This document shows positions 14,677 to 23,838 of a stretch of 37,842 nucleotides of DNA, one piece after another (position 1 is the first letter of the stretch; each line of letters starts with the position of its first letter). The DNA lies in the NCBI GenBank assembly GCA_030620115.1, contig JAUXFG010000019.1, positions 1 through 37,842 of the forward strand. Reading direction: 5' to 3'. The notes below the pieces were generated by a model that had not been told where the DNA came from, did not search any database, and worked only from the letters and a program-made list of their open reading frames with translations. The DNA comes from Candidatus Fermentibacterota bacterium (GTDB lineage Bacteria > JAFGKV01). The position numbers and the translations under genes are program-made.

Positions 14677-15570
14677 TCACTCAGGCGGACGAGTCTTGAA
14701 TCGTCGATGAGGCCAAAACCACAGGGAGGGCTCCTCTTGTATACTGCGCTCCAATACCGCAGTGATCTCCTGTATCTTCTGCGTGATCTCCTCGGCTCCG
14801 GCGCCACGGGGCGGCGGCGAGATAGCCGGATGGATCACGATGGTATGATACGCACCCGGGCCGGGCCTTGAGGTGCACGGAACTATGGGAGCGCCAGTCC
14901 GCTGTGCCAGCCTTGCCGCTCCTGCCCTGGTGCTGGCCGACCTCCCCAGGAATCGAACAAACACGCCTTGGCTCCGTGCATCCTGATCCATAAGCAGGAG
15001 GACGACGCAACCCGACCTCAGCGCCTGCAACACCGCACGCGCTGACCTCTTCCCGGGCGGCAGGAGCCTCATCCCAAATCCGGCACGGAGTGACGTGATC
15101 CATTCATCCACAAATGGATTCTTCAGCGGCGCGGCAACCGCTGCAAATGGGATCCCCCGTGCCGACAACGAAGCCGCCATGAGCTCCCAGTTTCCGATAT
15201 GCCCGCTGGCCAGTATGACACCCCGATCACGGCTCAACGCATCCACAAGGATCTCCATATTCCGGACCGAGCAGGCATTGACCACATCATCACGGGTGAA
15301 ACTGGTCATCTGGGCGACTTCCAGAGCCCTCATGGCCAGGGCGCGGTAGCAGCGTCTTCCCTGCTTCACCAGCTCGCGAGCCGTCAGGGAATCACCATAA
15401 ACCAGCCCAAGATTGGCAAGGGTGACTCTTCGCCGGATTCGAAGCAAGTCAAAAACAACCGTTCCAAGAATATGGGCAACAGCCCTCCGAACACCTCCTC
15501 TGAGCCCACGCGCCCACCAGACTGTCCAGCGGAGCAGCAGATACTCGGCGCGGTATCGAGCCTGCTTCAA
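14677..15570 (-). CDS. Lysophospholipid/lipid A acyltransferase, LpxL/HtrB-like
   Basis: This 297-residue inner-membrane-associated acyltransferase probably adds a secondary acyl chain to lipid A or a related lipid. The catalytic HxxxxE motif is HIGNWE (124-129). Later family blocks are present: PLKNPFVDEWI, LLMDQDARSQGVFVRFLG and GAPIVPCTSRPGP. An N-terminal hydrophobic segment (LLLRWTVWWARGL) may anchor it. The start is TTG at 15570 with AAGG upstream; no in-frame ATG is available before a stop. Its presence supports a Gram-negative envelope. The acyl donor and exact acceptor cannot be read from sequence. Confidence 0.88.
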   Translation of the reverse strand: MKQARYRAEYLLLRWTVWWARGLRGGVRRAVAHILGTVVFDLLRIRRRVTLANLGLVYGDSLTARELVKQGRRCYRALAMRALEVAQMTSFTRDDVVNACSVRNMEILVDALSRDRGVILASGHIGNWELMAASLSARGIPFAAVAAPLKNPFVDEWITSLRAGFGMRLLPPGKRSARAVLQALRSGCVVLLLMDQDARSQGVFVRFLGRSASTRAGAARLAQRTGAPIVPCTSRPGPGAYHTIVIHPAISPPPRGAGAEEITQKIQEITAVLERSIQEEPSLWFWPHRRFKTRPPE

Positions 15571-15997
15571 TGCATGCTACCTTGTTTCGTAGGCGTTCAA
15601 AGGTTCAGAGTTCCCCGTTCCCGCCGAGCCGGAGGGAGGATTACCTCATCTTCCGTTGACCATGCGAGTGAGTTCTCTGTCGACTGCCATGCCAGCCTGT
15701 GCGTCGCACGCAGACAGGCCTCAATACCCTCAGATCGCTCCATCCTTTTGCCTTCTCCATTCAGAACTCACGAATCAACGATCCGAATCTCTCCTGAACC
15801 CTGAACCCTAAACCCTGAACCCTCTCCCCGTCCCCTCCCACCCAGATTCTTCAGTCGCTTCGCTTCCTCAGAATGACACACATTCTCACATCCATATTGG
15901 CACTACCCCTGTCATTCTGAGCGACCACAAGGAGCGAAAAATCTCTCCCACATCCTCTCTCCGTCATCTGAACTCCGAACCCCGAACCCCTCAAAAG
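15571..15997. repeat. Repeat-filled gap upstream of acyltransferase gene
   Basis: No gene is seen. Heptamer runs CCTGAACCCTAAACCCTGAA occupy about 15793-15823 and GAACCCCGAACCCC lies near 15975. A REP-like inverted pair (15843-15949) is nearly identical to that at 14059-14165. The promoter for the acyltransferase-ndk pair is presumably in 15571-15790, but none was identified. Confidence 0.6.
15843..15949. repeat. REP-like inverted pair, site 4
   Basis: Left unit 15843-15877, right inverted unit 15909-15949. The spacer matches the one at 14095-14124 almost base for base. Confidence 0.8.
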
Positions 15998-16519
15998 CTA
16001 CCACGTTTCTATGGACCGGGCCAGCAGCTCCTGAACGATCTTGCGGATTGCCTCATCCTGCCCGTCCTCCTCCGTCTGAGCGGGTTCGTCACCACCGACA
16101 ACCAGACGATACTCTCGCCATTTCGAGAGCCCTTTCTGCTCCCACACTACGGTGTTTTGCACCAGATCTCGATATATCACATTCACGGTGATGATCACTC
16201 TCATTTTCGACACGACTTCATTCTGATCAAAAACTGCGGCCTTAACCTCATAACCTGTGATCTCACCACGAATCACAGAATCCGCGACTCCCTCATCAAC
16301 CACCCTCAGTGCCCCATCCTCCATAAATCCACGGGCGATCTCGGACGTGAGCTTGCTCTCGATACCAAAGCGTGTCGTCTTATTCTCGAAGAAAGGAATA
16401 CCCACTGACCTGATATGCGTTGACGTTCGTGCGGAGAAGGAATAGCAGCCCGAAATGAATAAAATCGCGGAGAAGAGCCATACCCAAATCCAAGCAGTGA
16501 CGAGCCTAGCCCTGGACAC
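15998..16519 (-). CDS. LptE-like LPS-assembly lipoprotein
   Basis: This 173-residue outer-membrane lipoprotein is predicted to work with LptD in LPS export. An N-terminal signal with lipobox FISGC puts the lipidated cysteine at residue 25. The body has typical LptE features: RSVGIPFFENKTTRFGIESKLTSE, and VNVIYRDLVQNTVVWEQ toward the C-terminus. The start is GTG at 16519 with GGAGGATAGG upstream. It is the last gene of a leftward cluster, six bases after the PEGA/propeller gene, so it shares expression with the TonB-TPR envelope genes. No LptD is in the window. Confidence 0.85.
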   Translation of the reverse strand: MSRARLVTAWIWVWLFSAILFISGCYSFSARTSTHIRSVGIPFFENKTTRFGIESKLTSEIARGFMEDGALRVVDEGVADSVIRGEITGYEVKAAVFDQNEVVSKMRVIITVNVIYRDLVQNTVVWEQKGLSKWREYRLVVGGDEPAQTEEDGQDEAIRKIVQELLARSIETW

Positions 16520-16525
16520 CGCAGC

Positions 16526-17851
16526 CTATCCTCCGGCAGCGCGGAGCAAACCAAGCTCGGCTACGTACGCTTGCTGCCACATCTGCCGCAGCACCAAGAC
16601 GCCATGACGATCACGTTGGGTGACGTACACAACTCCCGCGGGATCCAGCGCGGCACTAAACGGTTTGGTGAACTGGCCGAGCCCCCTGGCCTCAGGCAGC
16701 ACGCTCACCACCGTCCCATCTCGGCGAAAACGCTGCACCCTATCGTTCAGCGAATCAACCACAAGCAGATAGCCCCCTTCTTCCAGGCAGACACTGGTAG
16801 GGCCCCGGAACTGGCCGGGGGCCATACCCCTGGCGCCAAAGCTCCACATCACCTCTCCCGAGGGGGAAAGCACTTGAATCCGATTGTTTCCCCAATCAGC
16901 GACGTACACCTTCCCGTCTTCGGCCAGCGCCACACCCTCAGGATGCCGGAACATCCCGGTCTCTGCTCCGCCCCACACCTCCAGGGGATTGCCTTTCTGA
17001 TCGAACCACACCAAGCGATGGTTCCCTGAATCACAGACCAGAATCCTTCCATCCTCGGCCACTGCCACATCCGTGGGCTGATGCAGCTGCTGTCCTCCGT
17101 TTCCTTCGATCTTGCCCATGAACCTCCCCGTGGCCGTCTCAAAATACCACACCGCATGACATCCCGGATCCGCCACATAGAGCAATCGCCCCAACGGCGA
17201 AAGCCCCATGCCACGTGGATCTGTCATGCCATCTACCTTGAACTGTCTTATGGCCCTGCCACGGGTCCACAGCCGGACGACGCCGCCACCGGACACCAGG
17301 ACGTTCCCCGGCTTGAGCACGGTGAGCCCGCTTGGGAGCTGTTGCTTCTTTTCTGTGTCCCATACGGTTTCCAGCTCATACCTGATGCGACGGTCGAGAC
17401 CGGTGCTGATCCGCGCGGTTCCCCAAGGGGGCAGGAGTACCGACGCCGACCAGAGCTCATACCCTGTGTGCCGCAAAGCCAAAACATGCCGCCCCCCCGG
17501 GAGCTTGCTCGCTGCCAGCGGCGTGGCGCCCAGAAGCCTACCATCAAGATAGACTTCAGCCCCCATCGGTTTGGTGGCCACATCGATACTCGCGCAGTTG
17601 CTGAGACTGACTCCTGTATCCAGAAGCCTGTCAGGTGAGGGACTCGGGTGGTTCAGGCCAAAGCGCCGACGGAGCTCCTCCTCAATCTTGGCAAGTGCTC
17701 GTTCGTCCTTCCTGGTTTGCATTCTCTGGCGTTGCTCGCCATAGACCGTGATTTCCTCCTCCGGGGCTTCGATCTTCCCAGGCTGCCCGCGAACGGGGAT
17801 GACCAACACGATCAAGCTCATCAACAGGAGCAGTAGACTTCCCTTTTTCAC
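16526..17851 (-). CDS. Secreted PEGA plus NHL beta-propeller protein
   Basis: This 441-residue protein has a signal peptide (MKKGSLLLLLMSLIVLVIPV), a charged linker, a PEGA domain at about 88-140 (PMGAEVYLDGRLLGATPLAA) and then about six NHL-type blades to the C-terminus (for example DVAVAEDGRILVCDSGNHR and GVALAEDGKVYVADWGNNR). NHL propellers bind proteins, glycans or RNA; a secreted one next to TonB/ExbBD and TPR proteins recalls the position of TolB. The start is a GTG overlapping the upstream TPR gene stop (GTGA). The function is not known; the domain calls are strong. Confidence 0.85.
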   Translation of the reverse strand: MKKGSLLLLLMSLIVLVIPVRGQPGKIEAPEEEITVYGEQRQRMQTRKDERALAKIEEELRRRFGLNHPSPSPDRLLDTGVSLSNCASIDVATKPMGAEVYLDGRLLGATPLAASKLPGGRHVLALRHTGYELWSASVLLPPWGTARISTGLDRRIRYELETVWDTEKKQQLPSGLTVLKPGNVLVSGGGVVRLWTRGRAIRQFKVDGMTDPRGMGLSPLGRLLYVADPGCHAVWYFETATGRFMGKIEGNGGQQLHQPTDVAVAEDGRILVCDSGNHRLVWFDQKGNPLEVWGGAETGMFRHPEGVALAEDGKVYVADWGNNRIQVLSPSGEVMWSFGARGMAPGQFRGPTSVCLEEGGYLLVVDSLNDRVQRFRRDGTVVSVLPEARGLGQFTKPFSAALDPAGVVYVTQRDRHGVLVLRQMWQQAYVAELGLLRAAGG

Positions 17852-20385
17852 TCCCCACCTCCTATCGATGTAAGGAGTCTCTCGGCCTTTGTCTTGTGGG
17901 GAGATCCCGGATACTTATCAAGAAGCATCCGGAGCTGCCGCTCTGCGTGCTCCGGCCGCTGCTGCCGCAGTCGCGCCTGCGCAACGAAGAGCAATGCATC
18001 ATCAGCATATTCACTATCGGGGTAAAGGATAGGCACCTTCAGAAGAAGACGCACCGCGTGTTCATCCATCTGATGGTCGAAATGACAGTGCCCTGCCCAG
18101 TAGAAAGCCTCTCCCGTCTCTTCATTCGCCGGGTATCTGGTTTCCAGGGCATTGGCGGATTCCTCAGCAGCCTGGCAATCGCCCAGATGCGCCGATGCGC
18201 GGCACCGCCCGATGAGGCAGGCGATCTGGTCGGCCCCTGCCACCGATGCGCGGACATACGCCCTCACGGCTTCCGCCCATAGTTCCTCGGCAGAAAAGGA
18301 ATCAGCCACCCTGATCAGTGCACGAGATCCCAGCTCATGTTGAGGGAACTCCTCTACGAACTGTGCGTAGTAGCTACGCGCCTGTGACCACCGTTCCTCC
18401 TCCCAGCTCAGATCCGCCAGGAGGAGAAGGGCGTCTTCCCGAAGCGGCGTATCCTTGCGGTCGAGAAGCAAGCGGAGGACGGCCATGGCCTTGTCCTTCT
18501 TCTTGAGCTGCCACAACCCTTCTCCCAACATCAGAAGGCTGCTCTCCCAGAACGGCGAGACCTGAAGATCCCGGAGTTCCTCCAACACAGGCACCGAGAG
18601 GGAGTAATCCTTCTGACTATGGTAGTATTCTGCAACCTTATAGGCGGAATCATCCCAGACCTGGCTTTGCGGATACCGATCCACGACTATTTGGAACGAA
18701 CCTATGGCCTCTTCCGGCCGCCCAAGTCGGTCATAGCACCATCCGATGGAGTTCTGAGCGGTAGCGGCCAACTCCGACCCGGGGCTCAAGTCGATGACCT
18801 GCTGGTACAGATTGATGGCATCCGGGTACTTGCCGGCATTGTAGAGGGCATCTCCCGCACGGTACCGGGCATCCACCGCGTTTTCCCCGCCCTGCGATGC
18901 CACGGTGAGGAACTGATTCGAGGCCTCCACAAACTCCCCCGCGCGGAAAAGGGCCCACCCTAACTGATACGCGGCATTCTTTCCCGCATCCCCCTCCGGG
19001 GCGTGGCGCACACACCGGCGGAGGGCATTCTTTGCCTCCTTGTACATCTCTTCACGCATGTAGGAGAGTCCCAGCTCGTAGAGCGCCTCGTCTACCAATG
19101 GATACCGAGGATAGCGTTCGATGAGACTCCCGAACTCCCGAATTGCAACAGCATACTGCTTTCGGTTGTAGGCCGCCACACCGAGATCAAAAAATACACG
19201 CGGGGCATAATCCCCCGCCTTACGTGTGGCCAGCAGCTCCGTTCTATACCGCTCCGCCGCCGACTGATCACCGCTCATGGCCGCCGATTGTGCCATGCCG
19301 TATAATGACTGTATGAAATACTCGGGTGTCGGCCCCAACTCCACAAGGGCCCGGTATCCGATAATCGCAAGCTCGTATTCGCCCGCGTCCCTATGGGACT
19401 CCGCAGCCCTGAACCGGGCATCTATGTTGAGATTGCTGCGCGAGAATTTCGTTCGCACAAGGTCAAATGTGTACGCAGCCCGCGAGTACTCTCTCATCCT
19501 GTAGAAGGCCCAAGCCGTCCAATACAAGGCATCATCGGCGAAATCACTGGCCGGGGGCACGGAATCGAATGCCAGCCTGGCATCGATGTAGTTCCCCATC
19601 CTATAGTTCTCCTCGCCTAACCGAAATCGGGCTTCAGGCACCAGGGGAGATATGGCGTAGTTGCTCAAGAGATGGGTCCAGTTCTTCTTGGCCTGTTGAT
19701 AATGCTTCGCCGATCTCATGGCCCAGGCTCGACCGTAGAGGGCATCGTCGGCGAACTCTGATCGCGGATCAAGCTGGAGGACTGTTGAGAACGCCTGCCG
19801 GGCACCTGCATAGTTCTTCCCCTTGAGGTGGGCTTTTCCGATCTTGGTCTGTACCTGGCACGCCAAAACAATAGGAGGCGAACCTTTGATGACCCGCGTA
19901 TAGTGCGAGATAGCCTCCTTGTACCTGCCCGACTCCGCCGCAATGTCCCCTGCCATCACCAAAGCAAAAAGCTGCTCATTGGTGTCAAGATCCGTGCTCG
20001 CCGCTGCCTGAGTAAAGACGCCGCCGGCCTGGTCCTGACGATCCAGACGATACAAGGCCCACGCCTTCCGAAACAATACCTTCCCTCGCCCGACCTGTCG
20101 TGCGCATGCCGCGCTGATCCTGTTCAACTGCTGCAATGCTTGTGCGTACCGCTGGATGCTGTAAAACGTCTCTGCCAGCGCATAGTGGCTGGGGCAGACC
20201 AGCGCGCTCCCCGGATGATCTTTGAGAAGCCGTTGGAAGGAGGAAACCGCGGTGGTGTACTCTCCCGAATCGAACGCATTCGCTCCTTGGAGATAGAGCT
20301 CCTGGTCCGGCCTCAGCGTATCCGTGGCGGCATGAACCGAGGTCGCCGCGAGAATTATCGAGACCCAAAAGATGGTACCCCTCAT
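17848..20385 (-). CDS. Large secreted TPR protein (845 residues)
   Basis: A signal peptide (MRGTIFWVSIILAATSVHA) is followed by about 20 tetratricopeptide-like repeats across the whole protein, many with the CpoB/YbgF-type phrase YP-S-ADDALY. No catalytic motif is visible. It is expected to be periplasmic and to act as a scaffold. The start is ATG at 20385 overlapping the upstream stop by one base (TGATG), with AGGAGG 5 bases before. It lies between another giant TPR gene and the propeller gene in one overlapping operon. Peptidoglycan/outer-membrane coordination is inferred from the neighbours. Confidence 0.85.
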   Translation of the reverse strand: MRGTIFWVSIILAATSVHAATDTLRPDQELYLQGANAFDSGEYTTAVSSFQRLLKDHPGSALVCPSHYALAETFYSIQRYAQALQQLNRISAACARQVGRGKVLFRKAWALYRLDRQDQAGGVFTQAAASTDLDTNEQLFALVMAGDIAAESGRYKEAISHYTRVIKGSPPIVLACQVQTKIGKAHLKGKNYAGARQAFSTVLQLDPRSEFADDALYGRAWAMRSAKHYQQAKKNWTHLLSNYAISPLVPEARFRLGEENYRMGNYIDARLAFDSVPPASDFADDALYWTAWAFYRMREYSRAAYTFDLVRTKFSRSNLNIDARFRAAESHRDAGEYELAIIGYRALVELGPTPEYFIQSLYGMAQSAAMSGDQSAAERYRTELLATRKAGDYAPRVFFDLGVAAYNRKQYAVAIREFGSLIERYPRYPLVDEALYELGLSYMREEMYKEAKNALRRCVRHAPEGDAGKNAAYQLGWALFRAGEFVEASNQFLTVASQGGENAVDARYRAGDALYNAGKYPDAINLYQQVIDLSPGSELAATAQNSIGWCYDRLGRPEEAIGSFQIVVDRYPQSQVWDDSAYKVAEYYHSQKDYSLSVPVLEELRDLQVSPFWESSLLMLGEGLWQLKKKDKAMAVLRLLLDRKDTPLREDALLLLADLSWEEERWSQARSYYAQFVEEFPQHELGSRALIRVADSFSAEELWAEAVRAYVRASVAGADQIACLIGRCRASAHLGDCQAAEESANALETRYPANEETGEAFYWAGHCHFDHQMDEHAVRLLLKVPILYPDSEYADDALLFVAQARLRQQRPEHAERQLRMLLDKYPGSPHKTKAERLLTSIGGGE

Positions 20386-23300
20386 CAATCCTCCTCTTCC
20401 GCCAGGGCATCATACTGCGCCCTGGCATATGGCGCGAGATCACTATCAGGATAGCGGTGCAGCACCTCCTGATACGCAGCCATGGCCCCCTCCTTGTCTC
20501 CCCTTCCTTTCTTCGCCATGGCTCGAAGATACCATGCGCGATCGGGATACGCCCAATCGGGTCGCAGTACGAGCTCACCACAGATGCTGTCGACTTTGGC
20601 ATTCTCGCCAATCTCGGCAAGGCTTTGCGCCAGCCTGAAACTTACTTCCGCTCCACTCATATAGTCAGGATCCTCATCAAGAAGTTGACTGAACAACTTC
20701 GATGCGCGGGTATGCTCACCCGCTTTTGCTCGTGCTCCCCCCTCCCGAAGCAGGGCGTCCGCGCGCAGCTCTCCCGGCATGGATGCTGCCCGGGCGAACA
20801 GCTCGGCGGAGGAGGCCCACCGCTCCATTGAGAGCTTGCAGATCCCTGCTGAATAAACCGCCTGCTGGGCCACATCGCTCTCCGGATACTTGTCGGCAAG
20901 GCTCACGAAAACTTTGGATGCATCGGTCAGCCGATTCTGCAAGTGGAGCGTCCTTGCAAGCTGGTAAAGGGCAAGTTCCGCCAGACGGCCCTCGGCTTTC
21001 TGGGAGACCTTCCTGAGCAGCGAAGCGGCCTGGGAATAGGCTTTTCGTTCACGAAGGATGAGCGCTCTCTTGTAACTTGCCTCCAATCCTTTGGCTCCCG
21101 CGTCATCGTGTTCCCCCAGGGCCGCGTAGACATCCGCAGCCTCGCGCGACTTCCCTTCCTCCAAGAGAAGCTGCCCAAGACGATACGCGCCATCGTTCCA
21201 GAGTGGGCTCTCCTTATGTTGCTGATACAGTGCCGCGAAGGCCTCGATGGCTTCAGGTCGTTCTCCCAACTCCATCCTGCACCAGGCGAGACCATACCAT
21301 GCCGCCGCCCTATCGACTTCCGAGCTTCCCGTGTGCAACGCCTGTTGATAGAGCTCGGCGGCTTCCTCCATAGCCTGGGCCTCGTACTTCGCCTCGGCCG
21401 CCCGCATGCAAGCCCGACCAGCTATCTCGCTGTCTTCACTTTCACAGAGTGGCCGAACGATCTCATATGCCTCATCCACACGACCCTCCTGGAAGAAGAT
21501 CCACCCGAGCTGCAACCGGGCCTCCTCTGCCTCGGGAGTGGTCGGGTGAAGGGTGACGAGTCGTTGGAGGAGATCCGTGGCCTCGGCGTCACCGTTTTCC
21601 ATCTTCTTTGCGGCCAGGTTGAGTAGTGTCTTCGCCGCCACTTCCTCACCGCCGGGTTCCTTTGTCAGGGTTGCCAACACACTGTCCCTGGCGGCGGATT
21701 TGCCCAAGACATCATACGCTTCCACCAGAGCCATGGCTGCTTCGCGTGCCCGGGGATACGAAGGGTAGTCAACCAGGAGCTGGCGCAAGGTTCGCGCCGT
21801 TCCCGCCACCCGATTCAGCCGCGTGTAACAAGTTCCGAGATCGTAGAGCGCATCAGGAACCAGCTCACTTCCCGGGAAGAGCTCCACCATCTTTCTCAAC
21901 AGACCTGACGCATCGCTCAGGTTGCCCTGCTTCAACTGGGACCACGCTTGGGCATAGAGCGCATCGTCCGCATACTCCGTGCCTCCGTAGTGCTTCAGAA
22001 GAGAACCATACGCCGTGGCAGCCTCCTGATAGTTGCCCTGGTCGTAGAGGGCCTGTCCCTGACGAAATGTGGCTTCCGCCGCGAAAGGGCTTTCGGGGAA
22101 GGCAGTTGCCAATCGGGCGAATTGTGCTCCCGCACGGTTTATTTCTCCCGCCCTCAGGGCGGACCACGCAGCGCCATAGATGGCATCGTCCTCAAGGTCG
22201 ACGCCGGCATTGAGTTTCTCGGCCCGGACATAGAGCGATTCAGCCTCTGCATAGTCCTCGAGCCGGTAGTGGGCTTCCGCCAAATAATACATAGCGCTGG
22301 CCTTCTGCTTTTCACTGACATCGGGACGTTCGATCACCGCGCGGAACCTGGCAAGTGCCGCCGTCTCCTTGCCATGCTCGAGATTGGAAAACCCTGTTTG
22401 CAACAATGCACTGGTGGCTTCTCTACTCTCAGGGAACTCCATCGCCAACTGTGAACGGATGGCATTCGCCTTGTCCTCGTCGCCTTCCGCCGCGTAACCC
22501 TCGGCCAAGACCGTCAGGGCCTGTGGCAAGAGCTCGGATCCGGGGTAAGCACATCTGAGTTTCTCCAATGCCGTCCTGGCCCGTTCGGAAGAACCTTGAT
22601 CCTTTGCGAGCAAGCCTGCCATGAGCAAAGAATTCGCCGCATACAGAGAGTCGGGATAAAGGGACGCGTAGTTGAGGAAATCATGCTCCGCGGCAGCCAG
22701 GATATCTCGCTTCTGTTGGCACCATCCGCGCCAGTACAGCGCCTGTGCAATGAAGGGCGATCCCGGCCAATCGCTCATGAGCTCGCTGAAGGCTCGCTGT
22801 GCCCGGGCCACCTCGCCGGCTGCATACGCAAGCTGCGCCTCCCTGAACTTCCCTTCCGCGGCCAACGGGCTCCCGGGGAACTCCAAAGAGAGCTGGGCAT
22901 AGCTGGCCAGCGCCGCCACGGTGTCGCCCGTTGCGGCGGCTGCCCACGCCTCTCCGTACACTGCCCGATCCCAGAACTCCACGGCCTGTGGATCCCTGAG
23001 CACCGCGCGGTATGCAGCCAATGCCTCTATATGCGTACCTAATGATGAAAGGCATTCCGCCAGATGGAAGCGGGCCTGTGTCGCCTCTTTTGCGTGAGGA
23101 AAACTCTCCGTGAGCTGCCTGAGCACCGCAGCGGCTTCTTGCCAGTCTTCTCTTTCCAGGGCGCACCGGCCTAAACCCTCCAGGGACGACGACGCGTGCG
23201 CCCCATGAGGCGTCAAGATCAGCACCGCACGGTACTGCTCTCCGGCCTCTTCGCATCGCTCCAACTCCCTGAGAATATCCCCTGCGAGATATGCCGCCTC

Positions 23301-23819
23301 TGCTCGTTGGCTCTTGCTTTCACCCCACGCCGCGGCGTTTCTCAGCACACGGGCAGCCTGTTCTTTTCTCCCGAGAGTCAGGTAGCTTCTCCCTAGCCAA
23401 TAGCTCCCCTGCCCCCGATATCGCCCCCGTGGGTGAGCACGAAGAAGCGCCTCATATGCCACCGCGGCTCCTGCCGCATCCCCCGTTTCCCATAATGCTT
23501 CCGCCTTTCGCAGGCGCGCATCTTCCAGGAGCTCAAGGTCGGCGCCAGGCCGAATAGCACGGGAAAAGGCCTCAGCAGCCTCGTGGTGTTGCCCCATCTG
23601 GAAGTGGCTCTCGCCGAGCCAGAACGCGGCCGAGGCGGCCAGGGAATCCTCAGGGAAGCTTCCCAAGAACGCGGAGAACTCTTGAATGGCGAGCTCATGC
23701 TCCCCCATATCATAGAGGCCGGCGGCATATCGATATGCACCAACGGCCGCCGGATCGCTGCCCAAGGCCCCAGCCGCGACAAGCACACACATCAGCGCGA
23801 GAGATAGCGCCCATTTCAT
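20385..23819 (-). CDS. Giant secreted TPR protein (1144 residues)
   Basis: The signal peptide is MKWALSLALMCVLVAAGALG. The remainder is almost entirely TPR/Sel1-like helical pairs, roughly 30 units, with repeated AEA-YLAG, YPDS and EFPGSPLAAEGKF-type phrases. No enzymatic motif is seen. The composition is alanine/glutamate rich. The downstream TPR gene overlaps its stop, and tonB lies 19 bases upstream. No good ribosome-binding site precedes the ATG at 23819, consistent with coupling to tonB translation. It is probably a periplasmic scaffold working with the TonB-ExbBD energiser; that role is inference. Confidence 0.85.
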   Translation of the reverse strand: MKWALSLALMCVLVAAGALGSDPAAVGAYRYAAGLYDMGEHELAIQEFSAFLGSFPEDSLAASAAFWLGESHFQMGQHHEAAEAFSRAIRPGADLELLEDARLRKAEALWETGDAAGAAVAYEALLRAHPRGRYRGQGSYWLGRSYLTLGRKEQAARVLRNAAAWGESKSQRAEAAYLAGDILRELERCEEAGEQYRAVLILTPHGAHASSSLEGLGRCALEREDWQEAAAVLRQLTESFPHAKEATQARFHLAECLSSLGTHIEALAAYRAVLRDPQAVEFWDRAVYGEAWAAAATGDTVAALASYAQLSLEFPGSPLAAEGKFREAQLAYAAGEVARAQRAFSELMSDWPGSPFIAQALYWRGWCQQKRDILAAAEHDFLNYASLYPDSLYAANSLLMAGLLAKDQGSSERARTALEKLRCAYPGSELLPQALTVLAEGYAAEGDEDKANAIRSQLAMEFPESREATSALLQTGFSNLEHGKETAALARFRAVIERPDVSEKQKASAMYYLAEAHYRLEDYAEAESLYVRAEKLNAGVDLEDDAIYGAAWSALRAGEINRAGAQFARLATAFPESPFAAEATFRQGQALYDQGNYQEAATAYGSLLKHYGGTEYADDALYAQAWSQLKQGNLSDASGLLRKMVELFPGSELVPDALYDLGTCYTRLNRVAGTARTLRQLLVDYPSYPRAREAAMALVEAYDVLGKSAARDSVLATLTKEPGGEEVAAKTLLNLAAKKMENGDAEATDLLQRLVTLHPTTPEAEEARLQLGWIFFQEGRVDEAYEIVRPLCESEDSEIAGRACMRAAEAKYEAQAMEEAAELYQQALHTGSSEVDRAAAWYGLAWCRMELGERPEAIEAFAALYQQHKESPLWNDGAYRLGQLLLEEGKSREAADVYAALGEHDDAGAKGLEASYKRALILRERKAYSQAASLLRKVSQKAEGRLAELALYQLARTLHLQNRLTDASKVFVSLADKYPESDVAQQAVYSAGICKLSMERWASSAELFARAASMPGELRADALLREGGARAKAGEHTRASKLFSQLLDEDPDYMSGAEVSFRLAQSLAEIGENAKVDSICGELVLRPDWAYPDRAWYLRAMAKKGRGDKEGAMAAYQEVLHRYPDSDLAPYARAQYDALAEEED

Positions 23820-23838
23820 GATAAAAAGAGGGAAATCT

